NCBI RefSeq assembly: GCF_003721515.1
Contig: NZ_RJJD01000003.1
Location: forward strand, 186,001 to 250,000
Origin: Rufibacter latericius
Lineage (GTDB): Bacteria > Bacteroidota > Bacteroidia > Cytophagales > Hymenobacteraceae
DNA: 64,000 nucleotides
Reading direction: 5' to 3'
Shown here: in pieces, positions 27,060-34,818 of the stretch
Layout of the letters: every line of letters begins with the position of its first letter
Position numbering within the stretch: position 1 is the first letter of the stretch
Program-made: the position numbers and the translations under genes
The notes under the pieces: model-generated
Database searches by the model: none
What the model saw: only the letters and a program-made list of their open reading frames with translations
Told to the model about the DNA's origin: nothing

Positions 27060-28130
27060 TTGAAACTTACATTTACTCACAATTTAATTTCTCAAGAACA
27101 CCTAATGCACTATTGGCTACACCGGATATCTCACATGGCTGAGTTATCATATCCATTACAAGACAAGGGATATCTTACCATTGGATTCTCAGACCTGACA
27201 AGTAACGACATTATTGATCAAGTCTTGAAGAATTATTGGAATTCCTTCAATTCAAAGTTTAAGGAAGTTTGGAATACTGTCCCTAGGACAAGACATAACC
27301 TATGGAACTTCTTAAAATTCAATAAGGGAGATATAGTCATTGTCCCTAGTTGGGGGACGTTTTACGTTTGCGAAATAATTGATGAAAAACCCTTTATCAT
27401 TGGTGAAACCTATTCTGATGGTTTAACAACTTGGGATAAAAAAAAGGTTTTCACAAATAGCAATTTGTTACTAAAAGAAGATGGGTCATGTTATGATCTT
27501 GGCTTTGCCAGAAAGGTTAACGTTCTCTACAAAAACATTCCCAGAGACAAGTTTGCTGACTCGAAGCTGACTTCAAGAATGAAGATCAGACAAACAAATG
27601 CTCAGATTGATGACTTAAAAAATAGCATTGAGAATAGCATTGATAACTATAAAAAGAATAAACCAATCCATCTACATTCTATAATAGTTGAAAAAACAGC
27701 GGGATTAGTTTTAGAATCCATCAAAAGTGAATTAAATCCCGACAAATTTGAGAAGCTAGTAAAAACATACTTCAAAACTATTGGGGCAAACGAGGTTACT
27801 ATTCCTGCAAAAAATGAAAGCAACAAAGAGGGTGATGCAGATATAGTAGCTGTTTTTGAAAACATTAAACTAATAATTTACATTCAAGCAAAATTCCAAA
27901 CAGGGCAAATTAATGAATGGGGAACTACTCAAGTGCTTGACTACAAAACTAACAAGGAAAGTATTGCTGATGGTTATAATAAAATTGCATGGGTAATAAC
28001 TACAGCAAGCAAGTTTGATTCAAGGGCAGAAAACCTTGCTAAAGAAAACCAAATTCAATTAGTCAATGGAATGGAGTTTTCTAAAATGCTTCTGAATGCA
28101 GGAATTAATTTATTGAATAAAAATTTATAA
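27060..28130 (+). CDS. Solitary Mrr-like restriction endonuclease
   Basis: 356 residues. The C-terminal domain (about 228-350) is the Mrr-type PD-(D/E)xK nuclease: FEKLVKTYFKTIGANEV, Asp259/Asp261 in GDADIVAVF, Gln276-Ala-Lys278 in YIQAKFQ, then TTQVLDYK and AWVITTASKF. The N-terminal part (1-150; YWLHRISHMAELSYPL, KFNKGDIVIVPSWGTFYVCE) looks like a small target-recognition domain. No methyltransferase is adjacent, so it probably attacks modified or otherwise marked foreign DNA (type IV-like; inference). The start is TTG 27060; ATG 27105 is an alternative. Strongly AT-rich, suggesting separate acquisition, and it has its own terminator. Confidence 0.82.
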   Translation: MKLTFTHNLISQEHLMHYWLHRISHMAELSYPLQDKGYLTIGFSDLTSNDIIDQVLKNYWNSFNSKFKEVWNTVPRTRHNLWNFLKFNKGDIVIVPSWGTFYVCEIIDEKPFIIGETYSDGLTTWDKKKVFTNSNLLLKEDGSCYDLGFARKVNVLYKNIPRDKFADSKLTSRMKIRQTNAQIDDLKNSIENSIDNYKKNKPIHLHSIIVEKTAGLVLESIKSELNPDKFEKLVKTYFKTIGANEVTIPAKNESNKEGDADIVAVFENIKLIIYIQAKFQTGQINEWGTTQVLDYKTNKESIADGYNKIAWVITTASKFDSRAENLAKENQIQLVNGMEFSKMLLNAGINLLNKNL

Positions 28131-28135
28131 ATCTA

Positions 28136-28176
28136 AAAGCCTTGTATAGATTTCATGAACTATACAAGGCTTTTTA
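28136..28176 (+). terminator. Terminator of the Mrr-like gene
   Basis: A 14-bp perfect stem (28136-28149 with 28160-28173) followed by TT, 5 bp after the stop codon. A-rich on the left, so it may work in both directions. Confidence 0.8.
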
Positions 28177-28358
28177 CCTAATTCAACAAAATATAACACC
28201 ATTAAAGCGATGTTAAGACTTGCTTACAATGTTATCATAAAAATGCAGAAACCATTCAGTTTACACCAATCAAAAATTAAGGATATTTAACCTCTAATTA
28301 CAAAACATCATCCATACTTCTGCTCTGTTCATGGATTAGTTTAGTAAACTCTTATCGC

Positions 28359-29234
28359 ATGTCATCACCAAAGGTTAAGCATAAGAGAAACTACCTTACC
28401 AGCCTTACCCTATTGCTCCTTGTTCTTGCCGGCTGTAAGGAGACCGAGGTAGTACCAAAAAAGAGCCCTGACCAAATTTACAGTGAGCACCTTACGTTTG
28501 GTAACCCGAGCAACGCCACCACCGACATAAGCAACTCCAACAATTACCTGATGGGAAAGCCCCAGTATGCCTTGTCATACAGTAGGAATAGAGGCACCCC
28601 CAATTGGGTAAGTTGGCATTTGACCCAAGATTGGATGGGTAGCGTTCCCCGGCAAGACGATTTCTCACCGGACAGTTCCCTGCCTATCGGTTGGTACCGG
28701 GTGACGGCCAGCAGCTATACAGGAAGCGTCTTTGACAGAGGCCACAACACCCCTTCTGCGGACAGAACTAGGTCTTTTCAGGACAACTCCGCTTCCTTTC
28801 TGATGCCCAACATGATTCCCCAGGCATCCAACTACAACCAGCAGACCTGGGCAAGGCTGGAGGACTACACGCGCGATCTGGTGCAGGACGGAAACGAAGT
28901 CTATGTCATCATGGGAAGCTACGGTGTGGGAGGAACGGGCAGCATGGGAGCCAAGAACACGATTGACAACGGGCGGGTCACTGTGCCAAGCCAGATTTGG
29001 AAGGTAAAGGTAATCCTTCCCGAGGGTGAGGATGATGTTTCCAGGATCACTTCCAGCACCAGGGTGATAGCTGTGAATACCCTTAACATCAACTCTATAA
29101 ACTCCTCCTGGGGCTCCTACAGGACCTCAGTAGATGCTATTGAGGCAGAGACTGGATACAACCTCCTTTCAGTGCTCCCTGACAACATTGAACAGGTGCT
29201 GGAAGCGAAAACAGATACGGGCCCTACCCAATAG
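28359..29234 (+). CDS. NUC-type DNA/RNA non-specific endonuclease, lipoprotein
   Basis: 291 residues. The signal ends in the lipobox LVLAGC (Cys about residue 27), placing the protein at the cell surface or in the periplasm. The nuclease domain shows the beta-beta-alpha metal signature DRGHNTPSADR with catalytic His129, and LMPNMIPQASNYNQQTWARL with the metal-binding Asn. Such enzymes (Serratia nuclease family) cut DNA and RNA without sequence preference. Here it may degrade extracellular DNA for nutrients or as a barrier to uptake. No inhibitor gene is visible next to it, consistent with an exported enzyme. Confidence 0.88.
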   Translation: MSSPKVKHKRNYLTSLTLLLLVLAGCKETEVVPKKSPDQIYSEHLTFGNPSNATTDISNSNNYLMGKPQYALSYSRNRGTPNWVSWHLTQDWMGSVPRQDDFSPDSSLPIGWYRVTASSYTGSVFDRGHNTPSADRTRSFQDNSASFLMPNMIPQASNYNQQTWARLEDYTRDLVQDGNEVYVIMGSYGVGGTGSMGAKNTIDNGRVTVPSQIWKVKVILPEGEDDVSRITSSTRVIAVNTLNINSINSSWGSYRTSVDAIEAETGYNLLSVLPDNIEQVLEAKTDTGPTQ

Positions 29235-29283
29235 CGAGACCTTTGCTCTCTGGCAAGCAGATTGATACGATAAGACCTAATCG

Positions 29284-29679
29284 TTACCCCTTCAGCCACT
29301 CAATTGCTACTTCGGAGTCATTGAAGCTTTGAAATTGAATATGGCTATGATTCTCCATAAACACTTTCTCAACCAAATTCTCCCTGAAAAAGCTCGGGGA
29401 AGATAGGCGCGCTATCTTTTCCACTCTTGTGGTGGAGAGATATCTGACAAACTCCTCAATAACCACAGCAAACTCCACCTCCTGCAGGTCTACCTGTGTA
29501 TTCCTTGCATCAATCAGGACCTTCTTGATGTCGTAATTCCTTGCATGCTCCACGATCAGGCCAAAGGACCTACTGATCTCAGGAAAGAGAATATCGTCTA
29601 CAGGTGGAAAGCTGACCGTCAGAATGTCTGTGGTTGGATCGTAATCCAATATCAAGAACCCGCTATTGTAGATGACCAT
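29284..29679 (-). CDS. STAS/SpoIIAA-like hypothetical protein (island copy)
   Basis: 131 residues from ATG 29679 (MVIYNSGFLILDYDPTTDIL). The longer upstream frame would run into the neighbouring lipoprotein gene. KKVLIDARNTQVDL is the STAS-like strand-loop, and FQSFNDSEVAIEWL the terminal helix. Clearly related to 20822-21253 just outside the island (shared NxxIQFxxFND..A..WL ending). Function unknown. Confidence 0.58.
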   Translation of the reverse strand: MVIYNSGFLILDYDPTTDILTVSFPPVDDILFPEISRSFGLIVEHARNYDIKKVLIDARNTQVDLQEVEFAVVIEEFVRYLSTTRVEKIARLSSPSFFRENLVEKVFMENHSHIQFQSFNDSEVAIEWLKG

Positions 29680-29692
29680 GAAGCAGAAGAGT

Positions 29693-30529
29693 TTATTTGC
29701 AGGAGTAGGTGAAGATGCGCTTTGTATCACTCAATATGTATCCATCAGGAAGGACAATGTTAGATTCCAAAGGGTATCCCTCTTCATCGTAGGTGTAGCG
29801 GATCGAGTAATCGGAGAAGCCTGCGCCGAATTGGAACCTTCTGGTTAATTTGTAGCGGGTGATGTTTCCAGACGAAAGCATTGGAGGAAGCTGATCAACA
29901 TATCCTGGATGCCCTCCCAAGGACATGATTGGTAAGGATGGAAATGGGTTCTTCTTCCCATCAAAGGTGACATAGACACTGTACACATACTTTTTAGAAG
30001 GGTCTGGCAACTCCCCCTCCTCTGCATAAGTTGTTTTTATGATCTGATACACTAATCCTTCAGGGCTGTAGTCATAGGTAGCAATGGACAAGGCGTATGA
30101 CATATCAGCCGTGTGGATGGAGGTAAGGAAGAGCCGGCCCAGATAATTGAAACTATGGAGATAAACATATGTCTGTCTTCCAGGGGGAGTGTTGACACTC
30201 TTATTCTGCTGGGTTAACTGCCCCTTATCGTTGTACATGTTCTCCCAAGCTACATCCTTTGATTCTTCCCTTACCAATCTTCCGTCCTTGTCATAGGATA
30301 AAAGAACGTCATAGGATTGCGGTTTGCTCAAGGAGTCTACCGAGTTGACGGTGATGCGCTCAAGCTGCTCCTTCTCGTTGAAGTAGTAACCATAGGAATG
30401 TGGGATGAAGTAGTTAGGGAAAGAGACCAAGCTTATGTGGCAGGGCCCTTCTGGTTCTATGGGAGAATCCTCTTCCTGGCAGCCGAAAAATAGCAAGATT
30501 AAGGATAGAGGTAGAAGCAGTTGTTTCAT
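29693..30529 (-). CDS. Lipoprotein with YD-like/DUF4595-like repeats
   Basis: 278 residues from ATG 30529 (MKQLLLPLSLILLFFGCQEE), lipobox FFGC. Several strand-turn units follow (VLLSYDKDGRLVREES, NMYNDKGQLTQQN, YDYSPEGLVYQIIKTTY, IRYTYDEEGYPLESNI), as in Bacteroidota lipoproteins with Rhs/YD-like segments. VTFDGKKNPFPSLP is shared with the decayed paralogue at 25372-26221 in the opposite orientation. Probably surface-exposed; ligand unknown. The gene ends 13 bp before the STAS-like gene start, so they may be co-transcribed. Confidence 0.65.
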   Translation of the reverse strand: MKQLLLPLSLILLFFGCQEEDSPIEPEGPCHISLVSFPNYFIPHSYGYYFNEKEQLERITVNSVDSLSKPQSYDVLLSYDKDGRLVREESKDVAWENMYNDKGQLTQQNKSVNTPPGRQTYVYLHSFNYLGRLFLTSIHTADMSYALSIATYDYSPEGLVYQIIKTTYAEEGELPDPSKKYVYSVYVTFDGKKNPFPSLPIMSLGGHPGYVDQLPPMLSSGNITRYKLTRRFQFGAGFSDYSIRYTYDEEGYPLESNIVLPDGYILSDTKRIFTYSCK

Positions 30530-30641
30530 TGCAGGGTCCTTAGCCAAGTTAGGTTGGAGAGTAAAAATACCACCAAGTTCTTAAACAGCAAGGCACTTGG
30601 GCCTTTGAGAAGATGGACCAGAAGTACCTAGTTCGCTTATT

Positions 30642-31298
30642 TTACTTCTTTGAATGAACTTTCAATACAAATATATTAGGGTGACTTTCCAGCTCAGTAA
30701 AACCACATCTTCCAAAGAACTCATTGAGTTTCACTTGAGCCTTTTCAGGGTTCTGCTCCAAATCATCAAGCCTCAACCTTTTTCTAAACCCATAATGCTT
30801 CATTGTTAAGTCCTCAGCCTAGCACTGCAAAGGGGTACTCTTAAGCCCGACATAGCCACATTTGAATTCAAAGTGCTTGATGACCCCTCTCATCACCTCT
30901 TCACCAAGCCCCTGGTTTCTAAACTCAGGATAAATAATGAATTTATTTACAAATAGAATATTGCCATTAGAGACTCCCCCTATTTGTTGCTTTATATTAT
31001 CCTTGATTCTCCATACCCTCATATCAATCAAAGCATCTTCACTGGATGAGTATGGTCTACCCAAAGACATGTGATCTACAAGGTTAGCTCTAACCCATCC
31101 TAAATTAAAATACAGAAGCTCCAGTTCTCCTATTATAACAGGCTCTCCAACATGTTCATCATCATCATCCAGGTGCTGGAATGTAATGTCTGCATTTAAC
31201 TCATCAACAGCATGTAATACATCAGGACTAAATAATGTAGTGAGCTCGATCAGGTACTTGAAATTAAGCCAAATAAAATGTTCTGGTAGTTTGGACAT
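30642..31298 (-). pseudogene. GNAT acetyltransferase interrupted by an in-frame TAG
   Basis: The frame from ATG 31298 (MSKLPEHFIWLNFKYLIE) carries the acetyl-CoA motif FIIYPEFRNQGLGEEVM and stops at TAG 30819-30821 after STPLQC. The same frame then resumes (AEDLTMKHYGFRKRLRLDD..FFGRCGFTELESHPNIFVLK) to TAA at 30642. Such C-terminal sequence is expected after the PLQ element of GNAT proteins. The whole would be about 218 residues; the stopped product of about 159 lacks the last strands. Loss of function by one substitution is likelier than readthrough. Confidence 0.65.
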
Positions 31299-31408
31299 AG
31301 TTAAATATTTATAAAGGTTAAAGAACAATACTGGCAGAAGAAAACATTAGGACTATAGTACCTACATTTGCCACTGATTAAAAACTCAAGAATTTATAAT
31401 TATCTTTA

Positions 31409-32092
31409 ATGAAGAAATTCTACTCGCTACTATTAGTACTTGAAGTATCCAAGGCATCCTATGGCCAGGATACACCTTTTACCACTAAGACTTATCTCGG
31501 CATAAAAGGAGGTATTACTAAGTTTTCAGTTAAAGGCACTGAGGTTAAGCTTCGCAGAAGCGGCGGGGATGACTATGTCCCTCATAAGGATCACACATTC
31601 GGGGCAGTTTTATCAACTGACCTAAACAAGTCTCTGCAATTGAAGTTTGAGGCAAACCGTATTGTCAAGGGAGCAGACCATGTGGGCAGCTCTTTTTATG
31701 AAAACAAGCCCAAGACAGTGACTTATCTCCAGATTCCAGCTTTGATTGGATATAAGCTACCCCTTTCCTCTAAGGTCAGATTGATTGTGGAAGGCGGGGC
31801 GGCTTTGAATGTTGCAGTGGTGCCGGTCAAGTATAACAAGGACAACTACGAGCCAGGCTCTATCATAGAGACTCCGGCAATTATGGCCTCCCCTGTTGGC
31901 GGCGCCGAACTCGGCTTTTACTTCAATAACGCTTACCTCTTTTTAAATTATCGCCGTGACTTTGACAGTCAAAAGTATTTTGAGAGAAGAAGTGGGCAAT
32001 ACTACCTACAACATGCAGGCGGTAACTCTTTGACCCTTGGATTGATGTTTAGGACCAATAAAGGCTCTCTAAAGCAACGGCAAGCTCAATAA
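31409..32092 (+). CDS. Outer-membrane beta-barrel protein, PorT-like
   Basis: 227 residues. The signal peptide MKKFYSLLLVLEVSKASYGQ is followed by alternating hydrophobic strands with turns typical of OMP beta-barrel 2 / PorT-type proteins: TKTYLGIKGGITKFSV, LQLKFEANRIVKGAD, YLQIPALIGYKLPLS, VRLIVEGGAALNVAV, and NAYLFLNYRRDF. It is probably an 8-10-stranded barrel in the outer membrane; ligand unknown. It stands alone and is closed by a hairpin terminator. Confidence 0.72.
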   Translation: MKKFYSLLLVLEVSKASYGQDTPFTTKTYLGIKGGITKFSVKGTEVKLRRSGGDDYVPHKDHTFGAVLSTDLNKSLQLKFEANRIVKGADHVGSSFYENKPKTVTYLQIPALIGYKLPLSSKVRLIVEGGAALNVAVVPVKYNKDNYEPGSIIETPAIMASPVGGAELGFYFNNAYLFLNYRRDFDSQKYFERRSGQYYLQHAGGNSLTLGLMFRTNKGSLKQRQAQ

Positions 32093-32116
32093 GAATTACT
32101 TATTATCGTAGGATTG

Positions 32117-32142
32117 AAGGAGAGCGAACTGCTCTCCTTTTT
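32117..32142 (+). terminator. Terminator of the beta-barrel gene
   Basis: AAGGAGAGC (32117-32125) pairs with GCTCTCCTT (32131-32139), 5-nt loop, T-run after. Confidence 0.8.
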
Positions 32143-32253
32143 ATTCCCCAACTTAACCATGGATTATCAACACAGCTTTAGCTCGATTCCTATTGGAATC
32201 AAACCTGAGTCAGGCAATTGTAACCATTTGACCATTGGATATACTTGGCCATA

Positions 32254-32304
32254 ATGGGGTTTATTAAGAGACTTGTAAAGGCTTTCTTGGATGAGCTCAC
32301 CTGA
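32254..32304 (+). CDS. Possible 16-residue peptide (MGFIKRLVKAFLDELT)
   Basis: A short amphipathic frame starting at ATG 32254, ending in a TGA that overlaps the ATG of the next small gene (TGATG). It could be a coupling leader or the remnant of a larger gene. Length alone proves nothing. Confidence 0.3.
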   Translation: MGFIKRLVKAFLDELT

Positions 32305-32405
32305 TGTTCGGGGGCGAAGAGGATGAGAAACTGGATAGGACCGGTTACCTATTGATGGGGCTGCTGCTGGTGATTGTGGTGGCTGTGTTCTGGCTGAGCA
32401 AGTAG
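32304..32405 (+). CDS. Small 33-residue membrane protein
   Basis: MFGGEEDEKLDRTGYLLM opens an acidic N-terminus, followed by one TM helix of about 16 residues (LLMGLLLVIVVAVFWL) and the tail SK. It is too short for usual gene callers. A clean hairpin terminator starts 5 bp after the stop, which supports a real transcription unit. The start overlaps the previous 16-residue frame. Function unknown; a small membrane-stress or regulator peptide is possible. Confidence 0.5.
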   Translation: MFGGEEDEKLDRTGYLLMGLLLVIVVAVFWLSK

Positions 32406-32410
32406 TATTT

Positions 32411-32436
32411 CAAGGAGAGGGAACTCTCTCCTTGAT
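32411..32436 (+). terminator. Hairpin after the 33-residue membrane protein gene
   Basis: CAAGGAGAG (32411-32419) pairs perfectly with CTCTCCTTG (32426-32434). Its stem is nearly the same as that at 32117-32139, suggesting the two terminators share origin. There is no real T-run. Confidence 0.6.
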
Positions 32437-32517
32437 GCTTAGTCTAGCCGTAAAATATTAAAGAAAGAGGGTAAAAAGATTTAATTACTTAATACCAATA
32501 ACCTTATCCCACTCTTG

Positions 32518-33318
32518 TCAAATTTCATCTAACTGCTTAGATAAGTCCATAAGTTTATATGATAGATTCTTGGAAGGATATATGGTTGCCCTAGGAAATT
32601 CCCTCACAATTGCGCTGACTACTAACCACATTTCTAAAACATCATCAATATTGAAATCAATTCCATCTACATCAGTTAAGTCTGTTTCAAAGTAAATCTT
32701 TCCTTCTCTCTGCTCAACAAATCTTACAGTGGTTGTCTCTACTTTAGTTAAGACAAAATACGGCCTACCTTTAATTAAATCACTATAATCTGACTTCGTG
32801 CTGAAGCAAAGAACAATTGTGCCTGCAGGTATTCAAGTAATATTATTTGTATAATTTTGAAAAGCCCTGAACTTCTTTGCAGTATAACTATTGCTTGGAA
32901 ATCCAAATTCATCTAAGTATTTCTCTTTATGATGACTTTCATCCCAATTATAAGGCCTAAAAGGAAAGTTTATTAAGTTTTTAGGTTCACTAGTATCACC
33001 ATTAATCAATCGCTGAATATAATCAGGGAAATCACGCCATTCTACATAAGGAACAAAAACACTGCCCCTAGTAATGGGGTCATTACCGAATAGAATCAAA
33101 TCTGTAGACAATTGATTATGTTTATTTGCCAATTTGACAATAGAATCAATTGGAAAGGGCCTATCTAAAGACATATACTTACTTAGATTAGCATTACTCA
33201 CACCTAAGACTTGAGCAAACTCAGTCTTACCTGCCTTCATCTTATTGTATCCAAGCAGTTCATAGCGGGATACAACTCTCTCGCTTATAGACTTTTCATT
33301 ATCTGTTAATACAGCCAT
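32518..33318 (-). pseudogene. Phage-type repressor (HTH plus S24-like domain) with in-frame TGA
   Basis: The N-terminal XRE-like helix-turn-helix (KTEFAQVLGVSNANLSKYMS) is followed by a linker. Residue 162 is a TGA stop (32833-32835), and the same frame continues with IPAGTIVLCFSTKSDYSDLI and TTVRFVEQREGKIYF to the TGA at 32518. The second half resembles the peptidase-S24/LexA-like C-terminal fold of prophage repressors (IPAGTIV strand). Whole length 266 residues. It is transcribed away from a set of small + strand genes, as in phage immunity regions. The product as read lacks the dimerisation half, so control of the island may be broken. Confidence 0.68.
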
Positions 33319-33328
33319 ATTATAAATT

Positions 33329-33387
33329 GGAAATTAATTTTCCTCTTTGTTGTATCTTATTTCCATTTTGACGAATTTTTGAAATAA
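33329..33387. promoter_or_regulatory. Candidate operator region between repressor and small genes
   Basis: An imperfect palindrome GGAAATTAATTTTCC (33329-33343) and an inverted repeat TTATTTC..GAAATAA (33357-33363, 33381-33387) lie in the 109-bp divergent intergenic space. Position fits repressor binding sites; the assignment is inference. Confidence 0.4.
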
Positions 33388-33427
33388 TAATTAGAGAATA
33401 ACCAAATATACACCAAATCATTGTCCC

Positions 33428-33661
33428 ATGATAACCATAAGCAACACCAATCAAACCCGGCTTAAAGACCTAATGCCGGAGAACTATGGGCAAATCCTGC
33501 GTGAACGATGTGGCCTAAAAAGTAGACAGCGAGTGTATGACGTGGTGAACGGAGAGATAAAAGGGAATAAAATCTACTCAGAGGCTATTAAGCTGGCCGC
33601 AGAGACAAAGGCAGCAAGAGATGCTGAGGAAAAGCTACTCAAAAAATTAGGGGGTGCTTGA
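33428..33661 (+). CDS. Small phage-like DNA-binding protein candidate
   Basis: 77 residues: MITISNTNQTRLKDLMPENY, then GQILRERCGLKSRQRVYDVVN, which has helix-turn-helix spacing, and a charged C-terminal helix (AARDAEEKLLKKLGG). It is the first gene of the + strand set divergent from the repressor, the position of Cro-like or early regulators. Specific family not recognised. Confidence 0.55.
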   Translation: MITISNTNQTRLKDLMPENYGQILRERCGLKSRQRVYDVVNGEIKGNKIYSEAIKLAAETKAARDAEEKLLKKLGGA

Positions 33662-33756
33662 AGTAACCATCGGCAGGACGCCGCAGATAATCTTTAAACG
33701 CTATATACAAGTCGTTGTTACAGAAAATCAAAAATTTAACTAAAATATTTCAAGCC

Positions 33757-34251
33757 ATGAAAACCCAAATAACCCAACCCAGAACATTAGTAACTCCCTT
33801 CAAAAAGTCTACTCCAGTTGTGAGCAAAGAATCACAACAGGTGAAAGCCTTGCAAAAGTTGGTAGCGGAGCAGAACGCCAAAATAGCCCAAATGGAAGCT
33901 AAGGAAGCAGAAAGAAAAGCCGCTCAAATTGCTTCTGCCACAAATACCTTGATTCAGTTGATCCAGTTTGATATTGATCAAATGGTCAAGAATGGAACCC
34001 TTACAGTAGAAAAGGCCGAAGAGGTCACCCAAAAGCTAGGCACCCTTGATATCGAAGGGCTGAAAGCACAATATGATTCTATTACGGCGTTCAGGAACCT
34101 TCAGGACCGTCTTAAGGAATATAAGTTCTCGCTGAAAGTTAAACGGGCTCAGGTGGTAGAAAAAAGAATCCATGCTTTTCTACCACAACTTGCAGATATT
34201 CCTGCAGGCTTACTGTCATTGCCAAGGAAGGCTATAGAAACGGGGTTCTAA
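33757..34251 (+). CDS. Coiled-coil protein of the phage-like region
   Basis: 164 residues from ATG 33757 (MKTQITQPRTLVTPFKKSTP). A longer start at 33715 adds 14 residues. Residues about 28-60 (QVKALQKLVAEQNAKIAQME) form a clear coiled coil with heptad spacing, and further helices follow (KNGTLTVEKAEEVTQKLG). No domain was recognised. Lys/Glu-rich cytosolic protein, possibly structural or regulatory in the element. Confidence 0.55.
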   Translation: MKTQITQPRTLVTPFKKSTPVVSKESQQVKALQKLVAEQNAKIAQMEAKEAERKAAQIASATNTLIQLIQFDIDQMVKNGTLTVEKAEEVTQKLGTLDIEGLKAQYDSITAFRNLQDRLKEYKFSLKVKRAQVVEKRIHAFLPQLADIPAGLLSLPRKAIETGF

Positions 34252-34301
34252 GTTTCGAAAACGCATCCTATCTGTGGAAGAGATTAAAAAAAGGGGAGGG
34301 C

Positions 34302-34454
34302 ATGGAGGCGTCACAATGCGAGGCTTTCAGCGACTACATCCTGTCAAAACTAAAGGAAACCCCTAATCCCAGATACGCCACCGAAAAGAAGGCCAAAAAG
34401 CGCATCACAAAGCTGCTTCTAAGATTAGACCACTTCGCCCCTATCATCCCCTAA
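34302..34454 (+). CDS. Small basic protein, 50 residues
   Basis: MEASQCEAFSDYILSKLKET, then RYATEKKAKKRITKLLLRLD. It is preceded by a good purine-rich ribosome site (GGGGAGGG about 6 bp before ATG) and ends 4 bp before the next gene's ATG. The spacing and base composition support translation. Function unknown. Confidence 0.5.
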   Translation: MEASQCEAFSDYILSKLKETPNPRYATEKKAKKRITKLLLRLDHFAPIIP

Positions 34455-34458
34455 ACAC

Positions 34459-34754
34459 ATGAAGGCAGAAGTCATTATTTCACATAATGGGGCAAAGCTG
34501 GTCCTCAACGAGGAAGGTCAGCAGGAAGTCATCAACCTGGCGGCAGAAAGACTCGCGGGGAAGCTAGCGGAGGAGGAGATCAGGAACAGGGTCTACACCA
34601 TCCCCAATTGGCCAAGCGCCTGGAGTGCTGCCGGGCCACGGCCGATAATCTCATAGACAGCGGCAAGATCAAGCTGGCCCCTACCCTAGGCAAATCAAAG
34701 GGCTACAGGGTCACTGAATTAGAAGTTAGGCGCTTTCTAGGGATTGCCGCCTAA
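34459..34754 (+). pseudogene. Excisionase-like helix-turn-helix gene, frameshifted
   Basis: The frame from ATG 34459 gives MKAEVIISHNGAKLVLNEEG and reaches RVYTIP. The next frame then continues QLAKRLECCRATADNLIDSG, then LGKSKGYRVTELEVRRFLG to TAA at 34752. This is the winged-helix HTH_17/excisionase pattern (YTIPQLAKRL..T..nLI..GKI). One missing C in the run at 34602-34605 explains the break; CCCCC would restore a 98-residue protein. Such proteins direct excision or activate early genes of integrative elements. Confidence 0.68.
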
Positions 34755-34818
34755 CGGAAAAGGAAGGTTGCAACCATCCTCTCAATCAAATACTTACAAT
34801 AATCAATCACGCAAATAT

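Noticed and set aside
32175-32210. Third tRNA-like scar (CGATTCC..GGAATC)
   Set aside because: It forms only a small inverted repeat and lacks the T-loop plus acceptor pattern seen at 25066-25088.
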